Origin: Tulasnella sp. 424
Taxonomy: Eukaryota > Basidiomycota > Agaricomycetes > Cantharellales > Tulasnellaceae
NCBI GenBank assembly: GCA_019633425.1
Contig: WSUB01000017.1
Location: forward strand, 62,001 to 126,000
Length of the DNA stretch: 64,000 nucleotides
Direction of reading: 5' to 3'
Under the pieces are notes generated by a model. It made no database searches. It was not told the origin of the DNA and saw only the letters and a list, made by a program, of their open reading frames with translations. A program made the position numbers and the translations under genes. Shown here piece by piece: positions 45,933-58,200 of the stretch; position 1 is the stretch's first letter; every line of letters begins with the position of its first letter.

Positions 45933-48900
45933 TTACGATATAAGGTAGAGAATAAATCGAGTCTTGGCTACTGGTGATGCCCAGGTTGACGGCTTTCCTA
46001 GTGGATTGTCCCAAAGAAAGATTGATCCGAATACCCGAGCTGGAAGAAGCTTATTAGGCGCGACAAAGGACGCACGACAGATTCAGCTCACCCAAAGATT
46101 TAGCCCTAGCTTTGTTCGGTTCTTGGAGTGAGAAATGAAGGAATGCTGTGACCGAAACGAGAACGTTCGTCGAGGCTGGCGGAAACCGCTCGATCACCTA
46201 CCGTGCCAATTTAGATAACACTAGCTCGTAGGAACAAGTCTGAACGAACCTCAAATGCCTGATCTCGACTTGTTACAGTTGCACATAATGCATGGTACTT
46301 CCATTGGACGACTGGCTCCCGGAGAGATTTGAGCAGCTCCAACAACGCTTCGCCGACGGAGAGGGTGAAGGTAGGGCTTTTGGATTCTGGGAATTCTGTA
46401 CCGGTATCTAGTGCCTTCAGAGACTTGTCAGATGGTAAGGTCAACCAATATGGTCGAGAATTTTACTTCAATTATAGTTTTAACTTCATCCTTGGATCCA
46501 GGTTCCAAGAACAAACGCTCCTAGAGTTGTTATATTGAGAAAGCTTTTGGGGAAACTGCAAGAGCGAAAGGAGAACCACGAACCTCTGTCGCAGCGTTTG
46601 ACATCAACCAAGAGACTAATCTCATCACCTCCTTTGGGGCGCTCGGACCATGATTGTCATTAACGGTGGACGGGTCGATGTCTCGGACAGGATCTGAGAG
46701 CGATGCTAGCCAAGACAAATCATTGCCTAAGCAGGTTCTTCCTATATCCATCACCTTTCATCAATACTCGTGAGGATGCGATGGAAGGTGACGTTTACTC
46801 ACGGAAATTACCAGCCACGCTGACAAAATAGTCCCTTCCGTTCTCGACATGTATTACGAGCATATCCCTAATGTTCGCTCCCTTATTCAGAGCACCAGCG
46901 GTTTTGTAATCCGGGTTGACAGTTAGCTCAACGTCATGGCTCTTCCCGGGAAGTATTATTCCAGATTCAGGCGTTACTGTCAGCCATGGTGGGGCTGCAG
47001 AGGGCTGTCAGTTACTATGAGTGACGAGATGCCTGGCATGACCCACTAATCGAATCATCTGCAGATGGCGGAATAAAGCGGAACGCAGCGACCGCCTAAT
47101 CATGACAATTAATGGCCCATCTTCCTATCAAAGTGGGTATACTCACGGGACTGGAGTTCGTTAACTTGATGGACCTGATAAGTGGTACACTGCACCTGCA
47201 AAACGACAAGAGTCGGCGAGCCGTCCCAACACCGTGAAGCTGCCGCCGAACTTGCGACATACGACACTTGTCCCAAGTCCACATGGCTCGAATCGATCAC
47301 AAGTGACGGCGTTGCGTCCGTTTCCATCGGACCCTCTAATGGAGTCCTGATCTCTTCCAAAATGGTGACCATCCTCTCCAAATTAAAAGTACGTGCCTGG
47401 AGTGGAAATCATCAGCACGAACCAAAGCGACATCATGCGGAATTCGCTCCCGACCTCGATCTCGAAACGGGAGGTCACGGGCTTATGGTCACTCAGGTAG
47501 ATATGCGGATGGCAGTCGTAGCTGAGTTGCTTTAACGACACTGATTCTGCAGAACGGTAGAGGATTCTGTCTGTCCATGCAGGGCGGCGCCTGTGGGGTT
47601 TCGGGGTTGGTCGAGCTGATGGTGAACTTGGGTCTGGCACAGGCTACAGCAATATCGGCTTACTTGACGTCGTGTATCTGACCAAGGGTTGGTCCCAGCT
47701 CAAATCGGTACGTCCTTTGAAGCGGTATTTTAAAAAATTAAGAGGGGTGAGGCGAATGTAATATATGTGGCCCACTGCTTACGGGAGGAAAGTGATTGGC
47801 CCCTCAGAGAATTCGGTAAAGCACCTCCCGAGATCGCGTTGAGCCTTAAGCTATTGAATAGGTGAACACGGGCATTACTGAAATGTCGACAAAGTCACAG
47901 AATACATACCTGATCAAAGGGTATCATCGGGCTATAGTCTCGAGTTTGGGCCGCATCTGCAATCAGTTCTCTCACGTCACCATCGGAGAGGTCGATGCGG
48001 TAGTTCATATCTAGGACCGAGAAAACACGTCAAGTTAGGCTGAGCGTTGCACAGACGCCTGCACTATTTGGGCGCTAACCTCCCTATAAATCCACCTGAG
48101 TAAGCCTCACACCCATAGTCACCCTCGCAAAGGAAACTTACAATCCAAAATGTATAATCAGATTCTAATATGCCAGAGTGCTGGATGCCCGACGAGGCAT
48201 ATTCTGCGTCCCCGGCCGGTACCGCCGCAGGTTCAGGGAACTTCAAGACTCGTCGAAGTTCGCTGAAGTCGGCGTTGCGTCGGTCGATCATGTCGTCCAC
48301 GGGACCAGGCGCGGCTCGAGAAGCTGCGAAGTGCGAGTTGACGAATGTGAAGACCGTGTCGTATATTCGGAATCGGATAGCTACACCGCCTGTTAATAGG
48401 ATTGGAGAAGGGTGAGTCGCTCCAACAGAGGAGAGGCATGCGTACTTTGCATGTCGAAATAGCAAAGTACTCACCCTTGTTCCCTAACCACATGTATCCT
48501 TGACCTGAAGACGTGGAGTGGATATGGTGAATATGTGGCCTGAGTGATTTCTTAACGACAACGATGATGAGCATCCCAACGAGTTGTTTACTAACAAGCT
48601 AGAGACGCAATAAAGCTCAGCCAAACTCGGACGAGGGCCACCACTTCTTCACGCTCACCTTGATGTAATCCTTCGCGGCGTCCCCCATATCCTCCATGAT
48701 AGCATCAAACCAAGCCTCCTCTTTCTCCGTGGTCGACAAGTATAATAACGCCTCGGCCGACAAGTCAAGTTCCTGGAATCCAAACACAAAGATATCCGGC
48801 AACGGTTCGTTCTCGTCCATCTTGCCTGACTTAAATCCCAGGAGAGGATATAGTCTCTCCGACGGAGCTTGCCCATTGACATTGAATGTAGCGGAATGTA

Positions 48901-49879
48901 AGAGGAGAGGGTGGGACGCGGAGTATTCGTTGATGCGTAAGCGCATTTGTTGCCGGATGTAGGCTTCCTCCAGCACTTTGAGGTCCGCTGCTTCGTCTCC
49001 TGGTGCGCCAGGTACGGCTTTGGATAACGTGGGAGGATTGTGAGGCTCCCGGAGGTCTAGATTACAAAACTTTAGCTGGGACAAGGCAAATTATTAGGTT
49101 ATCAACACTCACATTGATGGTAGTTGGTCGGGCTCAGACTAGCTTTAGATGATAGGATGGAAGGATTGTACCATCGAAGCCATTGGTGTGAGATATCCGA
49201 TGGGTTTAATTGCTCCGCCGCTGGTTGAAAGGGGAAAAAAAAAGAAGGGCAGAGGGGATGTTACTAATCTTGGGAGATAGGAGTGGCGCTGATGAGCTTA
49301 CCTCTGGAGAGTTCCTTCAGACCACGGGCGACAACAATAAAGTCCTGTAAAGCTTGAGCATTCGTTACGATGACTGAAACATGGTCTCTCCCTCCCTCGA
49401 CCGACAGTGTGATATCTAGAACACAAAGGTGAGTAAGCAAGGGGTCTCCAATGCAACACGAGAAGGACCCACCTATGCTCTGGAAGGTAGGAGACGGAAG
49501 CGACTCGGCAGAATTTACAGAGCCTTCCTTGTTATTTTGACTCATATTGACGGAGAAGTCTCCGGCAATGGGAAAAGTAGCAATCGTCCGGAGCTCGCCA
49601 GAGTCTCCTGTCCCGAAAACGAATACGCTATCGGACCATAACGTTCAGCATATCAGAATAGTTTAAGCCCATCTTAACGACCCACCCTGCTTCCTCTCTG
49701 CCGTATTCCGTGTTGACGACGACGGCCAAAACTCGTCGAACATCGTCATCCTCTCCAACACGCCCGGCCACGAATTTGGAACCCGAGTTTACAAGTCGCC
49801 CGATTAGAACAGCTTTGACCTGCTCGGAGTTGGGTCTGAGGCGCTTCGTTACATTCCTCGTCAAGGTTGGGTCGAGCAT
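45933..49879 (-). CDS. Type II inositol polyphosphate 5-phosphatase, OCRL-like
   Basis: Removes the 5-phosphate from PI(4,5)P2 and related lipids on Golgi, endosome or plasma membranes. Nineteen exons: 49879-49686, 49627-49473, 49415-49302, 49220-49113, 49056-48659, 48598-48475, 48389-48142, 48010-47910, 47850-47783, 47714-47683, 47633-47455, 47396 to about 47150, 47095-47047, 46994-46803, 46741-46584, 46520-46467, 46423-46250, 46197-46092 and 46039-45933. Domain order: an N-terminal PH-like region; the phosphatase core (FNVNGQ, FGFQELDLS, FVNSHFAA, GDMNYRI, PAWTDRILYR, SDHKPVTSRF); an ASH domain (FRFIPPS, PPWLTV, DYFVSVAGNF); and a C-terminal RhoGAP-like domain (SVGEALLELLKSLREPVV) without a visible Arg finger, as in OCRL. 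At the 48142/48010 junction (WI|GDMNYR) the frame fails by one base. The donors of exons 10 and 12 are less certain. Confidence 0.85.
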
Positions 49880-50484
49880 TCGTCAAGGTTGATGTGTAAA
49901 AGGGGCGGGATGGAGCAGTAATGTTGACGTTCGGTGCTTTGTACGAAGTTTCCCGCGCATGACGCCATCAGGTCAGCGCCCCGTGCCCCAAAGATGTCAA
50001 TATTTATAATCCTCAGGAAGTGTGTACACAGAGCGAGCTATGACTGTCTGTTGTGTGCTGAAATCCGACGCTTTAGACCGCTTTGATTTTGGGAAATTCC
50101 CAAAAATGGTGCTATCATATTGAACGGGGTATTGTACAAGTATGATTCCGTAGTAGTAGACAAAAAAAAACAACATTGAGCGCAAGAGTCTATAATAAAA
50201 GGGGAAACAACAAAAGTAGAAATCAATCACGGGGAAGACAGGCGAGAGGATAGGTGGAAGATGGGACGGAGGGAAAGACTGGAGAGAGAGAGACTGGAGA
50301 GAGGACGGAAAAGAAAATAAAGAAACCCAGCAAACAAAAACTTTTGGCGATACAGACGTCCCGAGGGAAGATGGTCATCATACACAGGTATGGTATCCTG
50401 CACCAAGAGGAGAGAGAGAACAACAAAAAAAAAGAAGCGGGGGAAAAGAATAGGAAAAGATCATTTTCGTCAAAATTCGTGAGA
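49880..50484. other. Intergenic between OCRL-like and GATA genes
   Basis: About 600 bp holding the OCRL-like promoter and the 3' UTR of the GATA gene. It is purine-rich on the plus strand (GAGAGA tracts at 50270-50310 and 50400-50460). No gene seen. Confidence 0.5.
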
Positions 50485-53400
50485 TTAGTTTCCAAAATTT
50501 CCGTCAGATGCACGTCGTTGTCGTTTCATTGATTGTTGGGAGAGACCCGCGTTGGCGGATGGAGCAATGGGACGGGCGGGAGGGGCCATTGCGTGAGGGA
50601 TGTTGGAGATTGAGCCCCGAGCTTTGCTTGCAGCAGCGGCGGTAGCACTGGTGCTTCCTGCAGACTTGCGAGCTGAAGAAGACAGTGTACCAGAGGCTCG
50701 GTTCCTATTACCAAGGCCAGATTCAGTCCCTACGTTCAACGAGAGACAATAAATCCGACCACCAACCTCTTCTTGATAACATCGGTCTTGAGGGAAAGTG
50801 GACGCGTCACACCGTGAAGTTTCTGCAAAGTTAGGAAAGAAGACGCATGAGTAAAGGCTATTGCTACCACGACAAGGGGGAAAAACTCACATAGAACAAG
50901 CCGCAAGCGTTACACAAAGGATTACCCTCGGGATCTCTCCTCCACAACGGCGTATTGGTCGTTCCACAATTCGAACACACGGTACTCGAGCCATCCGCAT
51001 CATCCGCACCAGAAGCGGGCATACCAGACGGCGCAGCAGCTCCACCTTGAGCCAGCCTACCATTAGCCAACGCAATAACAGACGGTCCAGCCAACTTGGC
51101 ATCGTGCATCGCGTCTTCCTTCTTCCTCATCGTAGCCGGAACGGCGTTGGCCATCGCAGCAGCACGAGCCGAATCCTGGGACAACCTCTTGGTACCGCTG
51201 ATCCTCCGTCCGTTTCGGCTGGTCGGAGTAGGGGCGACTTGAGTGGAGACGGATGATGGGCTGTGCATCTGGTTGAACGCGTTGCCGACGGGAGCGGATG
51301 CGGAGAACGTCGGTTCGGGAGAGGCTGAGCTGGGCGTCGAACCGGATCCCCATTCACCACCAGGAGGACTTGCTTCAGTGCGGGAGAAATCTCCAGTGAG
51401 ACTAGGGGCGAGGATCTGAGGGTCCACGGTATGGTACATGGTCGACATCATCGGATCAATGCCACCAAGACTATCGAAGCCATTGGTCCCATACATCGCG
51501 CCAAGCATGGAATAACCAGCAGGCCCACAGCCATCGAACGACTGCGAGAGACCAGGAAGAGACCCAACCAGCCTCGCTTCACCCTCTTCAACGGCGGACG
51601 CAGCGATCCTAGCCGCCATTTGCAGTTGTTCGGGCGAGGTTGGTAGACCGGCTGGTGACGAGGTGGGGAACAAAACCGAATCCTGTCCGCCGACCAAGGC
51701 GCTCTTTTCTGGCACGGTAGCCAATCCACCGGCCCCGGTAGCGGAAGGGCTCATGTCGAAGTAGTTCTCGAACGAATTTGGAGGAGGATACGTGAAGGTA
51801 AATGAAGCAGACGGGAGTCCATCCGTGGAACCTCCAGTAGTAAGAGCAGACTCGTCGACGAACGTCTCGACGAATCGCTGATCGCCACGAAGGTACGACT
51901 CGACATGAGGCGTTACATCCGCTCGTCTCTTGCCCTGCAAAAAGAGAAAAAAAAACCCAACCACAAGGTCAGCCATCACTCGACCCCATCTCCATTATCA
52001 GCTCACCAAACTAGTCTCCGGGGGTACGGGACGTCCATTCACCTGATGCCTTCCGCCAATATCCGACATGATCCCAACTCTCGAGACCGTATGATCAAAG
52101 CTCGTCTTCCTCACGTGCTTGGGGTAAGCGTGTCTCTGCTGCGGCTCCATGCCCAACGGGTGCACACCGGAACCGAACGGGCCGCCCATCATAGCAGATC
52201 CATCCCCGCCCATCATCGGCGCTCCATACAGTCCCGAAACCGGAACCGAAGCAGGGTGGAAACCATAGTTGCCGAGAGCCGTCGGAGGGGGCATGGTGTT
52301 GGTCGTATTGGCACGACCGCGAGTCTCAGGAGTGGGCAATTGGTAGCTGGGCAAGCTATCCAAATAGCTCGACGAGGTCGACGGTTGAGATTGTTGTTGT
52401 TGCTGCTGCTGTTGAACACTACCAGGTCTCCGAATGGGAATGGGACTCCTCGAGTTATTCTTGATATCAATCGCGCCGTTGAACCCATTCGAATCCAAGC
52501 CGTTCATGGTGAACCCGTTGCTATCCGAATCTTGGAGCAAGAGGGAATGAGAATGGGCTTCGCTTCCGTGGTCCCAAGGGTTGAGCGAAGTGCCTTGTGC
52601 AGGAGGACGAGACCTCGAACGACTTCCTGGTCTCCACTCCATATCCATCCCCATTCGAGATCTTGAGCGGCTAACGTTTCGCCAGTCCATAATGTCGTTC
52701 CTATTTAAGAGGGCAGTTAGAGAAAAACATCTTTCGCATTTCCGAGTACTCTGCGCCCTTACCCGAGTCCATCCCCATCATCATCCTCAGCACCCGTTCC
52801 AAATCCAATAATCTTCTTCGCAGGCTGGCCTTTGCCTCCAGTCCGACCACGTTCACCATCTTCCTCGGCACCAAGGTCCTTCTTCTTCGAGAACATGACA
52901 CCAGGGTCGAATTTAGGTTCTTCCTCTTCCTGAACGGTACCCAGAGGAGTACCAGCAGTCGGACTGAGGACCGCTTCGGTCTTGATCATCGTGCCAGTGA
53001 CACGGGCAATGGCATCATCGATGGACACTTGGCCGGTTTGAAGCATCTCCCTCAGGACATTGACTTCGCCGTAGTCCTCGTCTGCGGATGCGAGGGTTTC
53101 AGGCAGAGCGTTGGTAGCTTGTCTCGCTCTCGCCTCGGCTTCCTCTCTCCGCAACCCAAGAGCCATCATCTTCCTCGTCAAGCTCTCCATCCGCTGATGG
53201 TGCGACGTCGTCTCGGAGGTCAAGCTGGCCTGTCTCGAATGGCCCATATTCGGGGACGGGACTGCCGAATGGGTCGCGCCCATACGCGGGGAAGGTGAAG
53301 CGGAATTCGTGTTCGTAAACGCCGAGCCACTTCCTGGTCCTCCAAAGTTGGTGTTGGTGGTGAAGAAGTCGTCCGCGATGATATCGCTCAACCCACCAGG

Positions 53401-55242
53401 CGAGTTGACCGATCCGCGCCTGAATATCGACATGTCGCCCTGCGGCTTGAGCGTCGTCGTGCTCGAACTCGCGCTGAGACTGCTAATGCTGGAGTCAATG
53501 ACCGAGCTCATGCGGAGCGACGGTGGCAACGAGTGCGACGGCGCGGACGACGAGGAGTTGTTGTTGTTAAAGGTGAACGGAAGCTGCGTCTCAGTCGGTG
53601 AAGTGAACAACTGATTTGAAGAATATGGCATCTCAATGGGAGAGTGCATTTGTTGGGTAAATGATTGACCCTACCGATGTAATGGGGAGATTGAGTCGTC
53701 AGATTCACGCGAGAGTGAGGGGTCAGATGCGGGGTAAAAAAAAAAACAGGACACATACGGAAGGATCCCCAAGGGCGCTCAGGTTCCCGAATTCCAGCGA
53801 GTCGCCCCTGGTGGGGGGATGAGAATGGAATCCCGAATCCGATCCGGCGCTGGAGCTCGTCGCGCTGAGGACCGAGTTCCGATGCTGGTGGGAGGTCAAA
53901 GCGGTTGTGCTGCTCCCAAAGCTCAGCGGCCAATTTGGGGGAGGGAACATTCCATGATGTTGATCAGGTGATATTGGCGGGGTGAATAGAGCGTTTGCGT
54001 GGAACGAGGTAGCAGCTGCGAGAGCTTGGTGATGTTGTACGGCGGTCGTGGGTTCGGGACCAGGCACGGACATGGACAAGGACGATGATGTCGGTCGCTT
54101 TTTCCTTGTTGCCGACATGCCCATTGAGAGCGTTGGCCGTGGTACATTGGGTTTCTTGCCCTCTGCATTGTCCATTACGTGCATCCTAGCTGCGGGACTA
54201 CTTGGCAGACTGTTGATAGCGCTCGTGGGTGTACTGGGCATGGACGTTCCGAGGCCGGAAGTCGTTGCAGACGAAGGAGGACCTATAGACCCTCTACGGA
54301 CACCTGAGAGTCCTGCTGTCTGCAGAAGGAGCTGCTTGCGAGAGGCGGCGGAGGTGGGAGGGGAGGAGCCCGATGTAGCGGAAGATGATGAAGAGGGAGA
54401 AGCGGTGTTGTTGTTATTGGTGGTGTTGTTATGAAAGCCGGCGGCGGATTGGAGGTAGGGTGGGAGGGAGGGGGTGAGAAAGACGTGTGAGGCTTGTGAG
54501 TGGAATGTAATAAAGGGTATTGCAAAGGGGAGGGGTGGGGGTTAGCGTAAAAGTTGAAGCAGCGAGAGAGAGAGGTGTGTGCATGCGTTGTGCGGGTGAG
54601 GTGAAATTGGGTTAGTAAAATAGCCGGAGAATAAGGGTGAGAGAGGGAACGTGCGACTTAATGAAGACATACCTGGTGAGGAATCGGATGGGGACGAGAA
54701 GGAGGAGATGCGAGTTCTTGAGGTGTTGGAGGATGGGGCGGGTAGCGAGCCGGGAGTCAGATCGGATGCGGGGGTGGACGGCGACGCGGCGATTCCTCCT
54801 CCTTGTTGTTGTTGGCGGTGTCGTTGCATGTCGTTATTATGAGAGGGACTGGCGACACTTGCAAGAGCGGTGGTATTGCTATTGCTACTACTACTTGGGC
54901 CTAGTGCGCGGGCCGAACAAGAGCAGGAAAGAAGGGGGGAGGAGACGTAGCATCGGGCCAAGTCCAGATCACAACAACATCAATAATCGGAGATGTATAG
55001 GTATAGAGTGGGTGTGTGTGAGTGATTTCCGCCCCTCAGTCGAAAAGAGAGGCCTTACCTTGCAATATTGATGAAGAGAGCGCAGCGGTAGCAGCAGATG
55101 GTGGCATGTAGAAGGCGAATGGCGAGATGGGAGGTTGAAGGGAAGTAGCTTGGGTAATAACGTCGATGGGGCTGCTCACGTTCACGGACGCAGAGACTGG
55201 TAATGGAGAAGAATCTACTGCAACACCAGCAGAGGGATACAT
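50485..55242 (-). CDS. areA: AreA/Nit2-like GATA factor (nitrogen regulation)
   Basis: Large nuclear regulator of 1355 aa in eight exons: 55242-55059, 54900-54673, 54492-53759, 53670-52763, 52700-52007, 51934-50891, 50822-50767 and 50704-50485. All phases agree. An N-terminal disordered half contains [13 protein letters not shown] and, near residue 480, [17 protein letters not shown], which resembles the DUF1752 motif of AreA/NIT2/Gaf1 factors. [14 protein letters not shown] motif follows in exon 5, with a Gln run (52390-52412) just before it. The single GATA finger is CX2CX17CX2C ([20 protein letters not shown]...CNACG), split by an intron right after the last Cys pair, then [19 protein letters not shown]. 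AreA-type factors activate permease and catabolic genes when preferred nitrogen is absent. The start at 55242 is the first ATG fitting the splice phase, but the frame is open further upstream. Confidence 0.88.
52389..52413. repeat. Poly-Gln trinucleotide tract in the GATA gene
   Basis: Mixed CAA/CAG codons (seen as TTG/CTG on the plus strand) encode a run of eight Gln. It could vary in length between strains. Confidence 0.8.
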
Positions 55243-58200
55243 GCGAGATAAAAGGTTCTCTCGTTGGGGGGGAATATGGAGACTTTGAAGGTTTAACTGC
55301 AGCAGGGGAAGGGAATGAGGTGAAGGTGAAGTGAGATGAGGGGAGTATAGTTTCAAGCCTCTCTCTCCCTGTAAGTCGATGTCGGTCCGGACTGAAAGGG
55401 TCTCTTGCCGCCGCGTTCCTTTCCTTTCACGTTGTGGGCGTGGCTGGGCTCGACAATGAAGGCGGGTAGAGGGGAGGAGGGGAGGTTGTTGGAAGAGAGA
55501 GTACGGACAGCGCCGAACGTGGGGGGAATAGAGAAGGGAACGTTTGGAAAGGGAGCGCAGAGGACGAGGCAGAGGATGAGACCGGGTGGATCGTGCCGGT
55601 ATGGAACTCTGCGCGCTGTGCCACCCTCTGTTGTGTCCTATTTGCATCAGTCCCTGGAACATTTTCCCCTGCCCCGAATCCATGGCAATGGGCGCACCAC
55701 CCCCTCCCACCTCACCACATCTCCATCATCACCATCATCATCTACACCCGCCCCCCCCCCCCGACGACGTGCAACTCATCATCGTCTACAACGCCTTTCA
55801 CGCTGCTGCTGCCCGCATCCACCCGGCAGACGGACATCCGGGTGTTAATTAACTCTACCCCACCCCCGCACACTTTCTTATTACTTCAACAAAAAGTTGG
55901 CCAACCAGCCCCTCGATTCGATCTAAATAGTGCTCCGCCGATCCACTCCCCCTGCCTTTCCCCCGGCAACACGCACGCACACCCCTCATTGCCATATGGC
56001 CTCTCCACAAAGTCTCGTCAAAACGACTCGCTCGGGAAGAGAAAAAGAAGATTAGGATGTTCATTTTACTCTATACTTCACATTATACGAAATATATCGT
56101 TCTGCTATAGTGCTTTTAATATTCCCCATTTCGAACGATAACGCCGGGAAACAACACGTACTACGAGCAAGGCCAAACCTCAAACGAAGAAAAAGATTGC
56201 CCACTGGAATCAAATGTTAAAGAACGATTGGAGGACCGTGGACTCCTCGGCCTTGGATCGCACCGCAATTGCTTTCTCCACTGCCTAAAACCTTTTAACC
56301 CAAATCCGAACGCACACGCAGCCCACCTAGAACGGAGGACGAGAGGCTCGGCCTCCACGTTCGGGAGGAACAGAGCTACTAGACAATGCTCTCCGACGCT
56401 CTCTTCCCGACTTTCCAATTCAAGCCCAACCCCCCAACGCAGCCTTTCCTTCAATCCCTCTCAACCGGCCATCAAGGCCTTTAAAACCTCTCCCCGAGCT
56501 CCTACCTCAGACAAAAAAGTAGTTTCTCCGAGCCCACTTCAAAAGCTCTAACTGGTTTATGTCCTCCCGACTCTGGACCTTGTCTGGACTCTAGAGGACC
56601 TTTAGCGCCGACGCCGGCTCACTAGCCCATCTCACCTCACCATCGACCTTCCAACTCGTTCTAGACGGTGGGGCCCGTAAAGAAGGACCCCTTCTCCTCG
56701 CCACTGACGTTTCTCTTTACTCTCTTGTTTTAAGACTCCGGTTAAGAACGGTGGTTTGAGGAGAATGCCCTCTTCAATTGCGGTTTGGGAGACCGACTTG
56801 TTCCTTAAAGAGCTTTGAAGTTCGCCAACAGAATATTTTCTATATACATGTACAGACCTGCAGAGTACTTGCTAGTGGGAAGATTGCTCGAATTTCGATA
56901 TTACGCGTCGCTTCCCGTCCTCCTGCGAACGTTTTCCGTTCGACATTAGCCGCAGGGCCAAAAGACTCCGGGAAGCGCGGTCAAAACGAAATCCTAACCG
57001 GCTAGCACTAGACTCATGAATCTATCCCTGGCGACTCGTCAGCTAGTCGTTAACGTGCCCTTCCAATGAACGCGCGGGCCTATGGGCAATTCTAGACTCT
57101 TTTCCTCCCAACTTGCCGCACTTCAAAGGCCTTTCTGAGGAGAGACAGAAAAGAAGTACTTCGAAGAGTCCCTAAAAAAATTTAACGGATTCGAATTTTT
57201 TATAGTACGTACTTCATGAACAACCCGCGGCCGGCGATCTCTCTTGCTCTGTTCGTCCTCGACCGTGCGTGCGCGAAACCGGATTGCCTGACCTTGCAAA
57301 GGCCCAACACTTCTTTGCGACATCCTTCCCGTGCTCGAGCACGCCTGTCGTAATGATAATAATATCAACACCAATTAATGAACGCAGGTTCGATACTCTG
57401 TTTGAAACCCCTTCCTTCCATCTCTTCGGGGAGACGGACTTTCGTTATTTAACCTTTCCGCTCTCCTCCCCGCCTCCCAAAACGTAGACGCGTGCGAAAA
57501 CGACTCCTTAGAAAAAAAACACAAACGACTCGAGAGAGAGAGAGAGTCGTTGTATTTTTCCACTCTCAGGGCCCGAATTCGGAACGAACGAGCCGGAGAA
57601 TGCCGACTCTTCCCTCGACTCTTCCGTACCGTTTCCTTGTCTTGTCATATCCCCGATTTAGAAGGACCCCGAATCGCAAGGGTTAGGCGACAACCACCAC
57701 CATGGCCAACCATATGCAAGCCACGATGACGTCCATGATCTCCGGTCGGGTAAATTTTTTTTTCTTCCTGAGCTTCTCAGCTAGAAAGTAATAAGTGTAA
57801 AAACGCCTAAGTCCTCTCTAGTAGAGTAGACCACACAGCACCTCTCGGAGAAATTCCGTTAGCCACCCGTGTGTTGGTGCGTGACTCGTCTGCTCCCTTC
57901 TCCTTCTATTCGGGGACCTTCTCTTCCCAATAGCTAGCCATTCGTAGTATGCGTGCATGTAAGGGCCCTTTTGACTCGGCTTAAGCGAGGGATCCAACCA
58001 TTCCATCAACTTTGGCCCAAGGCAGCTGCGTCTGCTGATGATCCCAGTCTGTCGGTGAATAGTGGATTTGGCCAAAGGACCGTTTGAAGGCCAAACGGTC
58101 ACGAGTGTTCCGAGTCATCTTCCTTCGAATTTGCGTGACCATCGCCCAACTGCCATTGGACGAACCGCACCGCCGGATTCGCACGTACGACCTGTTCCCC

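Noticed and set aside
45751..46014. Alternative C-terminal frame for the OCRL-like gene
   Set aside because: Splicing at the CCAG acceptor (46040) gives an ending that keeps phase and resembles the usual OCRL-type C-terminus; the alternative frame has no such match.
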